From an uncultured Flammeovirgaceae bacterium (lineage in GTDB: Bacteria; Bacteroidota; Bacteroidia; Cytophagales; Cyclobacteriaceae), in contig CAMPJM010000047.1 in the NCBI GenBank assembly GCA_946886805.1, forward strand, positions 1 to 13,634: DNA of 13,634 nt, in the 5' to 3' direction. Positions 7,873 to 13,634 of the stretch are shown one piece after another. The notes beneath the pieces are model-generated. The model was not told the DNA's origin and did no database searches. It was given only the letters and a program-made list of their open reading frames with translations. The translations under genes and the position numbers were made by a program. The first letter of the stretch is position 1; each line of letters begins with the position of its first letter.

Positions 7873-8451
7873 CTAAATTATAAAAACAGTCATACTTCTG
7901 GGGCCGTGCGCTCCGATCACCAATGATTGTTCAATGTCAGCAGTCTTGGAAGGCCCCGCAATTAGAACTCCATAACCGGTCTCATTAATTTTTATTCTCT
8001 TGTAGAGTTCGTGCAGATCTTTCAATATTGATTTTTCTTCCAACAGCACTACCAGATGTTGGGCGATAAAGGGCAAAGCGCGATGGCTGAAATCTTCTTC
8101 TTCAAACCAAATAGCGGCGTTTTCACTCGCTCCCCATCTGCCTTTTATGACCGCTACTTCTAAATCTTCCAATAAATGAGGATCTGTAATCGTTTTTATA
8201 TCAACAGTTCCTGTTACGGAAGGTAGCATGGAAATTATTTTTAAACCATCAACGAAGGTGTTTTCAAGATAATTCTTAATTTCTGCCAAATCTTTTATAA
8301 GGAATGACCTGCCCCCGTTAGATTCTAAAGATCTTTGGTATGTTGTTACCAGACTTTCTGAACCAAGTGAAAAAGAAGGTATTTCCGGCAAATCTTTGCT
8401 GGCCGGTTTATTCTTAAGAATGGCATTTAATATTATTTCCCTACTTTCCAT
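7873..8451 (-). CDS. lutC: LutC-like LUD-domain lactate utilisation protein
   Basis: A 192-residue protein of the LutC/YkgG family (LUD domain). It ends with the family signature GVLIAGPSKTADIEQSLVIG followed by AHGPR (about 161-185). LutC is one of three proteins (LutA, LutB, LutC) needed to oxidise L-lactate to pyruvate in Bacillus subtilis; its exact biochemical part is unclear. The start ATG at 8451 overlaps the end of lutB by 11 bp in another frame, so the two are surely co-transcribed and probably translationally coupled. The length is at the short end of the family but both ends look complete. No lutA follows: the next element is the repeat block and then glgE. Confidence 0.92.
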   Translation of the reverse strand: MESREIILNAILKNKPASKDLPEIPSFSLGSESLVTTYQRSLESNGGRSFLIKDLAEIKNYLENTFVDGLKIISMLPSVTGTVDIKTITDPHLLEDLEVAVIKGRWGASENAAIWFEEEDFSHRALPFIAQHLVVLLEEKSILKDLHELYKRIKINETGYGVLIAGPSKTADIEQSLVIGAHGPRSMTVFII

Positions 8452-9820
8452 TGTCGCTGCTTTTGTTTTTCTTATACCATTCTTTAAAACTCTCTTGTGG
8501 AACAGAAGGCAGGTCCCTTTCTTTTCCCCAGGGATTAGAATTATTGTACACCATACCTTTGGGAGCAGTTTTAAGGACTTTTCGCATCATCTTCCCGAAA
8601 AAATTATATAAACCTGGTTTTCCTAATATAAAACCTCCCGTTTTCATGCCTATTTTTTTTGACGCAGGCATATGACCTTCAGATGCTATAACCTGTCGCC
8701 ATTTATAAAGCTGATCATGGATATCTATCTTGACAGGGCAAACATCGCTACAGGAGCCACAAAGAGTGGATGCAAAAGGTAGGGTGCTATGTTTCTTAAG
8801 ATCAATTCCCGGGGATAAAATGGAACCGATAGGACCCGGAACGGTAGAGTCGTAGCTATATCCGCTGCTTCTCCTGTATACCGGACATGTGTTCATGCAA
8901 GCTCCACACCGAATACATTTTAGTGAGTTTCTAAAATCCTTTCTTCCTAATTGCAAGGTTCTACCATTGTCTACCAGAATAATATAGAGCTTTTTATTTT
9001 TGTCTGGTTTGTGAAAATGAGACGTATAGTTTGTAATACTTTGGCCAGTAGCACTTCTTGCAAGCAATCGCAGGAAAACGCCGAGGTCTTCAGCCCGCGG
9101 AATTATTTTTTCTATTCCCATAGAGGCAATATGTATTTTGGCAAGGTGGGTTCCCATGTCGGCATTTCCTTCGTTGGTGCATACCACAAAGCCCCCCGTT
9201 TCTGCAATTCCGAAATTGACTCCTGTCATTGCTGCATCAGCATTAAGAAATTTCTCCCTAAGGTGAATCCTTGCAGCTTCGGTTAAATATTGCGGGTCGT
9301 CTGCCCCAGCGGCGGTTCCCAGGTTTTCATGAAATATTTTTCCAATGTCCTGCTTCTTTAAATGAATTGCAGGCATTACAATATGGCTTGGTGGTTGTTT
9401 TGTAAATTGGATAATCCTTTCTCCAAGGTCGGTATCCACTACCTCATATCCTTTTTCTTCTAAAAAATGATTAAGCCCTACCTCTTCTGTTAAAATGGAT
9501 TTACTCTTTACAATATTTTTGATGCCGTTCTCCTGTAAAATAGCAAGTACATGTTCATTATGCTCTTTTGCATCCTTTGCCCATAGTACTTCAATGCCAT
9601 TTGCCTTAGCGTTTTTTTCAAAATCAATGAGGTATTGGTCTAGATTGGCTAGCACGTGGTCTTTTGTTTTGGAGGCTGTCTCCCGTAGGAATTCCCATTC
9701 AGGAATTTTGTGAGCAACCTTATCGCGCTTTTCCCTTACATGCCAGAGGGTGTCGTCATGCCATTTTGTTCTTTCTCCATCTTTTATAAATGCGGCGGCG
9801 GCTTCGGCATGGCTTGTCAT
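8441..9820 (-). CDS. lutB: LutB-like iron-sulfur lactate utilisation protein
   Basis: A 459-residue cytoplasmic iron-sulfur protein of the LutB/YkgF family, part of the lactate-oxidising Lut complex. Residues about 55-285 form a LUD domain, including the conserved TGVNFGIAETGG (199-210) and NEGNADMG (216-223). A ferredoxin-like section follows with C302, C305, C308 and C312 (CIRCGACMNTCP), and a second set C354, C357 and C361 (CGSCSDVCP); the shorter second set is usual for this family. The C-terminus carries the family's tail (about 385-459), ending in a LPSVPQESFKEWY-type segment. It is the first gene of the lutBC pair. A possible -7/-33 promoter pair lies 40-65 bp upstream. The stop overlaps the lutC start. 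The neighbour upstream is guaD, not lutA, so the partner LutA must be encoded elsewhere, be replaced, or be absent. Confidence 0.93.
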   Translation of the reverse strand: MTSHAEAAAAFIKDGERTKWHDDTLWHVREKRDKVAHKIPEWEFLRETASKTKDHVLANLDQYLIDFEKNAKANGIEVLWAKDAKEHNEHVLAILQENGIKNIVKSKSILTEEVGLNHFLEEKGYEVVDTDLGERIIQFTKQPPSHIVMPAIHLKKQDIGKIFHENLGTAAGADDPQYLTEAARIHLREKFLNADAAMTGVNFGIAETGGFVVCTNEGNADMGTHLAKIHIASMGIEKIIPRAEDLGVFLRLLARSATGQSITNYTSHFHKPDKNKKLYIILVDNGRTLQLGRKDFRNSLKCIRCGACMNTCPVYRRSSGYSYDSTVPGPIGSILSPGIDLKKHSTLPFASTLCGSCSDVCPVKIDIHDQLYKWRQVIASEGHMPASKKIGMKTGGFILGKPGLYNFFGKMMRKVLKTAPKGMVYNNSNPWGKERDLPSVPQESFKEWYKKNKSSDNGK

Positions 9821-9858
9821 ATAGTAGAATTTTATTTTTCTCTTAAAGTTAAAGACAT

Positions 9859-9886
9859 CAAGTTTAATTAAAAATTATTTCACAAC
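9859..9886 (-). promoter_or_regulatory. Possible lutB promoter
   Basis: On the minus strand TAAACTTG (9866-9859) matches the Bacteroidetes -7 box TAnnTTTG with one mismatch, and GTTG (9886-9883) could serve as the -33 element, separated by 16 bases. It lies about 40 bp upstream of the lutB start. The match is imperfect in AT-rich DNA, so this is tentative. Confidence 0.3.
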
Positions 9887-9937
9887 CTTCCTGAGGATAC
9901 CTGATAGCCACTTACTTTGTCCGGTGTTTCACTTAAT

Positions 9938-10411
9938 TTAATAGTTTATCTTGTTCTCCTTTGCCTTCCACTCCTCAAAAGCATGAATAGCTTCTTCCCT
10001 CATGAATTGGATCATTGGGATTTTTCGTTCTGCCGGGGGCAGTTCAAATTCCGATTCAATAAACTGATCATCAAACCCTGCATCTGCAGCATCTTTTTTC
10101 GTATTTGCATAATAAACTTTGGAAGGTCTGGCCCAATAAATTGCTCCCATGCACATGGGACATGGCTCACAACTCGTATAAATTTCACAGCCGTCCAGTT
10201 GAAAGCTTTTCAGAGCTTTGCATGCTGCTCTTATTGCTACTATTTCGGCATGTGCTGTTGGGTCATTCAGCTTAGTTACCTGATTGTAGCCCGACCCGAT
10301 AATTATGCCATTTTTTACAACAACAGCTCCAAAGGGACCGCCTTTTTTTCCTTTGATAGCGATCAACGATTGCTCAATCGCAGCCATCATAAATTGCTGT
10401 TCATTTTTCAT
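9938..10411 (-). CDS. guaD: Guanine deaminase (CMP/dCMP deaminase fold)
   Basis: A 157-residue zinc enzyme predicted to deaminate guanine to xanthine and ammonia in purine salvage. It has the cytidine-deaminase-fold motifs PTAHAE (51-56; zinc ligand H54, proton shuttle E56) and PCPMC (83-87; ligands C84 and C87). The context TSCEPCPMCMGAIYWARP, the AGFDD segment (111-115) and the length are close to the B. subtilis guanine deaminase as I recall it (156 residues; H53, E55, C83, C86, D114), rather than tRNA adenosine deaminase TadA. It stands between pdhB and lutBC, 118 bp before lutB, and its start lies about 20 bp after the pdhB terminator, so it probably has its own promoter; a weak box, TATATTG, is visible just upstream. 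A TadA-type role is the alternative but less likely. Confidence 0.85.
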   Translation of the reverse strand: MKNEQQFMMAAIEQSLIAIKGKKGGPFGAVVVKNGIIIGSGYNQVTKLNDPTAHAEIVAIRAACKALKSFQLDGCEIYTSCEPCPMCMGAIYWARPSKVYYANTKKDAADAGFDDQFIESEFELPPAERKIPMIQFMREEAIHAFEEWKAKENKINY

Positions 10412-10430
10412 ATTGGTACAATATAGATAT

Positions 10431-10473
10431 AAAAAAAGCAGTAAATATTAGCTTTTACTAATAACCTACTGCT
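10431..10473 (-). terminator. Intrinsic terminator of pdhB
   Basis: Read on the minus strand, AGCAGTA (10473-10467) pairs with TACTGCT (10443-10437), and inside it TATTAG pairs with CTAATA around a 6-base loop (10457-10452). The stem is followed at once by seven T residues (10437-10431). This is a good rho-independent terminator 26 bp after the pdhB stop. Confidence 0.85.
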
Positions 10474-10498
10474 CTTCTATATTATAATTTAGGAATTA

Positions 10499-11476
10499 TT
10501 ATCGATACATTACTGCATTTACAGCGTCGACTGTTCTTTTTACATTAGGAAGAATCACATCAATAAGGGTAGGAGCATAAGGTAGTGGCACATCCATATT
10601 GTTAATTCTATGTATCGGAGCGTCAAGATAATCAAATGCATGTTTTTGCACGTGATAAGTGATTTCTGAAGCGATGGAAGACAATGGCCACGCTTCTTCA
10701 ACGATTACAAGCCTGTTTGTTTTTTTAATCGATTTAACGATTGCTTCATAATCAATCGGACGTACAGTTCTTAAATCAATTATTTCTACCGATACGCCAT
10801 TTTTTTCCAACTCAGCTGCTGCTTCCAATGCAACTTTTATTATTTTACCAAAAGAAACTATGGTTACATCATTTCCTTCTTTTACCACTTTAGCTTCTCC
10901 AATTGGAATAAGGTATTCCCCTTCTGGAACTTCGCCTTTATCTCCGTACATGAGTTCAGATTCCATAAAAATTACAGGATCGTTATCTCTTATAGAAGAT
11001 TTTAGAAGACCTTTTGCTTCATATGGGTTAGAAGGCACAACTACTTTCAATCCGGGGCAGTTAGCATACCAGTTTTCGAAATTCTGAGAATGTTGAGAAC
11101 TTAACATTCCGGCATTTCCCGTAGGACCTCTAAAAACTATAGGAATTGGAAACTGACCGCCTGACATTGACATCATTTTAGCAGCTCCATTGATAATCTG
11201 GTCTATTGCAACAAGTGAGAAATTAAAAGTCATGAATTCAATTATAGGCCGTAGTCCATTCATTGCTGCACCCACGCCCACACCAGTAAAGCCTAACTCA
11301 GCAATAGGGGTATCTATTACCCGCTCCGCTCCGAACTTGTCCAGCATGCCCTGGCTTACTTTATAAGCACCATTATATTCTGCTACCTCTTCTCCCATCA
11401 GGAACACTTTTTCATCGCGTTCCATTTCTTCTATCATCGCTTCATTTAATGCTTCCCTGAATTGTATTTCTCTCAT
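10499..11476 (-). CDS. pdhB: Pyruvate dehydrogenase E1 component, beta subunit
   Basis: This 325-residue protein is the beta subunit of the E1 component that decarboxylates pyruvate with thiamine diphosphate and passes the acetyl group to lipoyl-E2, linking glycolysis to the TCA cycle. It matches the family over its whole length: MGEEVAEYNGAYKVSQGM near the N-terminus, DTPIAE with E60 (the residue that activates the cofactor), the SSQHSQ loop with H129, and the C-terminal transketolase domain (about 200-320) with VEEAWP and MDVPLPYAP. The gene appears monocistronic: it has a probable promoter just upstream and an intrinsic terminator just after the stop. The alpha subunit and E2/E3 genes are not adjacent, a split arrangement that I believe occurs in Bacteroidetes. 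A branched-chain keto-acid dehydrogenase beta subunit is an alternative but the motifs favour pyruvate. Confidence 0.93.
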   Translation of the reverse strand: MREIQFREALNEAMIEEMERDEKVFLMGEEVAEYNGAYKVSQGMLDKFGAERVIDTPIAELGFTGVGVGAAMNGLRPIIEFMTFNFSLVAIDQIINGAAKMMSMSGGQFPIPIVFRGPTGNAGMLSSQHSQNFENWYANCPGLKVVVPSNPYEAKGLLKSSIRDNDPVIFMESELMYGDKGEVPEGEYLIPIGEAKVVKEGNDVTIVSFGKIIKVALEAAAELEKNGVSVEIIDLRTVRPIDYEAIVKSIKKTNRLVIVEEAWPLSSIASEITYHVQKHAFDYLDAPIHRINNMDVPLPYAPTLIDVILPNVKRTVDAVNAVMYR

Positions 11477-11502
11477 TTGTACATTATTAAAATTTTGCGT
11501 TG

Positions 11503-11534
11503 TAAAAATAAGGATTCAACAATGAATTCACAAA
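11503..11534 (-). promoter_or_regulatory. Probable pdhB promoter
   Basis: On the minus strand TTTG (11534-11531) and TATTTTTA (11510-11503) are separated by 20 bases. They resemble the Bacteroidetes -33 TTTG and -7 TAnnTTTG boxes, with the final G of the -7 box missing. A start about 7 bases on would give a leader of roughly 20 bases before the ATG at 11476. Confidence 0.45.
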
Positions 11535-11564
11535 ACTTTCCACGTTAATCCAACTTAAAAAGGC

Positions 11565-11601
11565 AAAAAAAAACCCAGACTCATTGTCCGGGTTTTTTTT
11601 T
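11565..11601 (-). terminator. Terminator of the lipoprotein gene, symmetrical
   Basis: A 9-base A-run and 9-base T-run flank CCCAGAC, loop TCATT and GTCCGGG, where CCC/GGG and GAC/GTC pair around one A/C mismatch. It lies 18 bp after the stop codon at 11619 and ends before the pdhB promoter, so it insulates the two transcripts. Because both flanks have long homopolymers it could work in both directions. Confidence 0.88.
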
Positions 11602-11618
11602 GTATTAAACTTAAATTT

Positions 11619-13412
11619 TTATTTTAATGTATTTCTGAATTCTTCAGTAGTTGCATAATCAGCAAATTCTAAATCATTCATTGCATCTTCTTTTAAATCA
11701 GGGTTGATTTCAACCGCTTCACCTAAATGCTCATAAACACCTTCTTCATTTTGAAGTCTGGCAGAAGCAATTGCAGCAGCATAATGTGCTAGTGCATAGT
11801 CGCTTTCCATTTCTATAACTTCTTCGAAAGTAGTTAAAGCATTTTGGTAATCATCACTTAATAATTGTGCAAGACCTTTGTTGAATAGGTTTTCAACATT
11901 TTCTTCAGAGTTTGACAAGGAAGTGATTGCTTCGCTATACAATCCGCTTTGTAATTGCAACGAACCGCTAACGCCACTTGTTCCGCTTACGATATCTTCC
12001 GATGGGCTTAACTCAAGTGATTTTTGATTCATTTCAATTGCTTTAGCTCTGTTTCCTTGCATAAGGTAAGCAACTGCCAGGTTATTGTATACCTCAGCTG
12101 ATTCTTGCTTATTTAAAGAAATTTCGAACTGCGTGATAGCTTTTTCAATGTTTTCGTTTTTATCGGCATCATTTGTTGCTTCTCTAGCCATTTGTAAATA
12201 AACAGCACCTAAATTGTTGTGAGAAGACCAGCTGTCGTTTTTCTTAGTTGCAGCTTTGTAGATAGCTTCTTTTTCGTCCAAAGAAGGAGTTAAAGAGGCT
12301 GCATAGCTCAATTCTTCATCAGAAAGCGTATCAGCACTGATTTCACCAGCAGCAATTTGTTTTGCTAACACTGCAATTTCAGCATCTGGTTTCTTTTCTT
12401 TAACAGTTAATATTTCTGTTTTAGCAACCCTTAATTCTGGGTAGATATCAGTGAATACTTGTCTGTAAGTAGAAAGTTTTTGAAGATTATCTTCTTTTTC
12501 TTCGAAAGTTCCAGAGCCATTAACGATGTCTAAATACTCTTGTTTTTGCTCATCTGTGATCTCATCATATTCCTGAAGTTTTTCTTTGAACATAGTCCAG
12601 TCTTCAACAACAGGCTTAATTACAAAGTCAATAGAATCTGCCATTCCTTTATAATCGTAGTTTCTCATTTTACCTCTGTAGTAATTTTCGATTACTTCAG
12701 CTCTGTCTTGAGCAAGGTTTTCGTTAACTCTTTCTGGACCTTCAGGAGAGTGAGCACCAGTAATAGTAACTGTTCTGGTAACATTCTTGTCTGCTATAAA
12801 AGCATCTAATGAATCACCTCTGTCACTTCTTTTTTCTGATGATCTTAAAACAGAACTTCCTTGTGGGAAATAAAATGGAATTGTAGTTGGTACAAGTTCT
12901 TCCTCATTGTTATAACCGTGGTCTGCATAAGCAGAATAGTATGAATCCTGAGCAAGAGCGGATGTTGTAATGATTCCGTCTGCAACTTTCATACGGTCAG
13001 TTTCTTTAGATTTACCGTTGCCAGTATCTGTTGCAACACCTTGAACCATTAAGTCGCCGTTTTTCATTGCTGGATCATAAGCAAACGAAAATACTTCGGT
13101 TTGTCTTGGTTGTTGGTCATCACTATTTGGGAAATCTTCTTTTTTAAAGTCGATGCTTCCCAGGTCAATTTCCTGTTCACCGTAAACGTAGAAAGTTCTA
13201 ACGGTATATACTTTGTCTTCTTTAAGCATTTTAACTGGTAATAAAGCCGACATTTCAAATTTTACGCTATCTCCGTGTAGTTCTAATGGTGAAGGCACTA
13301 CAGTGAGTTCCTGATCTTCAGCCATCTTAACCATTTTATTTAGCGCACAACCAGAAATAGTTATAGTTCCAAAAAGAACTATCGCAAAAATTAATTTTCT
13401 CATTTGAGTCAT
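11619..13412 (-). CDS. OmpA-like (SPEG-type) and TPR outer-membrane lipoprotein
   Basis: A 597-residue predicted lipoprotein. A short basic hydrophobic signal (residues 1-21) ends in the lipobox ISGC with lipidated C22. M4 (MRKLIF) is an equally plausible start. Residues about 35-150 look like a beta-rich domain of unknown function. Residues about 175-245 form an OmpA-like domain: FYFPQGSSVLR, then TITGAHSPEG and NENLAQDRAEVI. The usual TD peptidoglycan-binding motif is replaced by HSPEG while the RA arginine (R237) is kept. The following EDW (270-272) and YPELR (324-328) resemble the SPEG-type OmpA proteins of Bacteroidetes that I associate with fimbria loci. Residues about 395-575 hold several TPR units (LGAVYLQMA, YNNLAVAYLMQGNRAKAIE, LFNKGLAQLLSDDYQNALTTF). 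The role is unknown; a periplasm-facing scaffold tied to the cell wall is a reasonable inference. It has its own terminator and a clear promoter box. Confidence 0.8.
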   Translation of the reverse strand: MTQMRKLIFAIVLFGTITISGCALNKMVKMAEDQELTVVPSPLELHGDSVKFEMSALLPVKMLKEDKVYTVRTFYVYGEQEIDLGSIDFKKEDFPNSDDQQPRQTEVFSFAYDPAMKNGDLMVQGVATDTGNGKSKETDRMKVADGIITTSALAQDSYYSAYADHGYNNEEELVPTTIPFYFPQGSSVLRSSEKRSDRGDSLDAFIADKNVTRTVTITGAHSPEGPERVNENLAQDRAEVIENYYRGKMRNYDYKGMADSIDFVIKPVVEDWTMFKEKLQEYDEITDEQKQEYLDIVNGSGTFEEKEDNLQKLSTYRQVFTDIYPELRVAKTEILTVKEKKPDAEIAVLAKQIAAGEISADTLSDEELSYAASLTPSLDEKEAIYKAATKKNDSWSSHNNLGAVYLQMAREATNDADKNENIEKAITQFEISLNKQESAEVYNNLAVAYLMQGNRAKAIEMNQKSLELSPSEDIVSGTSGVSGSLQLQSGLYSEAITSLSNSEENVENLFNKGLAQLLSDDYQNALTTFEEVIEMESDYALAHYAAAIASARLQNEEGVYEHLGEAVEINPDLKEDAMNDLEFADYATTEEFRNTLK

Positions 13413-13496
13413 GGTTTAAAAATTTTGATTGAATGTAATGCGAAATTATTGTTATATAATTACATCTGCAATTATAGAGTGAAAAATTTCTCCTGC

Positions 13497-13504
13497 CAAA
13501 TATA
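13497..13504 (-). promoter_or_regulatory. -7 box for the OmpA-TPR lipoprotein gene
   Basis: Read on the minus strand the sequence is TATATTTG, a perfect TAnnTTTG. It would start transcription near 13490 and leave a leader of roughly 78 bases before the ATG at 13412. No clear -33 TTG is seen at the usual distance. Confidence 0.55.
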
Positions 13505-13525
13505 AGATTTGAACAAGAAGAATGC

Positions 13526-13533
13526 TATCTTTG
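13526..13533 (+). promoter_or_regulatory. -7 box for the PspC-like gene
   Basis: TATCTTTG is a perfect TAnnTTTG box, 20 bp before the ATG at 13554. A TTTG at 13508-13511 could be the -33 element but the gap of 14 bases is short for this class. The implied leader is very short. Confidence 0.6.
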
Positions 13534-13553
13534 TTTTAAAAATTATTCATAAA

Positions 13554-13634
13554 ATGAAAAAAGTACAAATTTTCTTTGAAGAACAAGCCTTCGGAGTTTG
13601 CACAAAATTGGGTGAAAAGTTAGGCCTTCCAATC
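13554..13634 (+). CDS. PspC-domain small membrane protein, N-terminal part only
   Basis: Only 27 codons lie inside the window, beginning MKKVQIFFEEQAFGVC. The segment FGVCTKLGEKLGLPI resembles the start of PspC domains (GVCaGLaeylg...). Proteins of that family are small, with one or more hydrophobic segments after this motif, and act at the inner membrane in envelope-stress responses in some bacteria. The frame is open to the right edge. A good TAnnTTTG box lies just upstream. It is divergent from the OmpA-TPR lipoprotein gene, with 141 bp between the two starts. The hydrophobic part is out of view, so the call rests on one motif and is moderate. Confidence 0.6.
   Translation, partial: MKKVQIFFEEQAFGVCTKLGEKLGLPI

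Noticed and set aside
8441..8451. Possible frameshift joining lutB and lutC
   Set aside because: Both proteins have complete, family-typical ends, and an 11-bp overlap is a normal coupled-gene arrangement.
9821..9937. Remnant of lutA between guaD and lutB
   Set aside because: The 117-bp gap has no cysteine-rich CCG-type coding trace in the frames I inspected.
9938..10411. tRNA adenosine deaminase TadA
   Set aside because: The PCPMC and HAE motifs are shared, but the YTSCEPCPMCMGAIYWARP context, AGFDD and the C-terminal segment fit the guanine deaminase better.
9917..10426. Open frame of 169 codons on the plus strand
   Set aside because: Antisense to guaD over its whole length; guaD has the zinc motifs and full-length family match.

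Overview
The window looks like a chromosomal segment from a member of the Bacteroidetes, most likely Cytophagales-like. The reasons are AT-rich intergenic DNA, two clean TAnnTTTG-type -7 promoter boxes, starts without strong Shine-Dalgarno sequences, an OmpA variant carrying the SPEG signature and fused to TPRs, and a small PspC-like protein. This placement is an inference from family resemblance; no database search was possible. Almost everything is on the minus strand; only the gene entering at the right edge is on the plus strand.

Layout by coordinate: (1) 1-7329 is an alpha-glucan operon transcribed right to left: glgE (maltosyltransferase), a fused treS-mak (trehalose synthase plus maltokinase), then glgB (branching enzyme, cut by the left edge). 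(2) 7330-7872 is 543 bp without a gene. It holds two diverged tandem copies of a roughly 185-bp, REP-like palindromic repeat with strong nested hairpins. (3) 7873-9820 holds lutB and lutC, overlapping by 11 bp, for lactate utilisation; no lutA is present. (4) 9938-10411 is guanine deaminase (guaD). (5) 10499-11476 is pdhB, the pyruvate dehydrogenase E1 beta subunit, followed by a clear intrinsic terminator. (6) 11619-13412 encodes a lipoprotein with an OmpA-like SPEG-type domain and C-terminal TPR repeats, with its own terminator. (7) From 13554 a PspC-like small protein starts on the plus strand, divergent from the lipoprotein gene.

How the genes fit together: TreS interconverts trehalose and maltose, Mak phosphorylates maltose to maltose-1-phosphate, GlgE adds maltosyl units from that donor to an alpha-1,4-glucan, and GlgB adds alpha-1,6 branches. 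The operon therefore encodes the complete GlgE route from trehalose to branched glucan, with the first two steps on one polypeptide. The catalytic residues of each enzyme that I could locate are intact. The remaining genes are housekeeping or envelope functions with no evident link to this pathway.

I see no tRNA, rRNA, CRISPR array, phage gene or transposase gene. The least explained part is the 7471-7858 repeat block. The best candidates for follow-up are that block, the lysine/alanine-rich N-terminal tails on GlgE and GlgB, and the OmpA-TPR lipoprotein.
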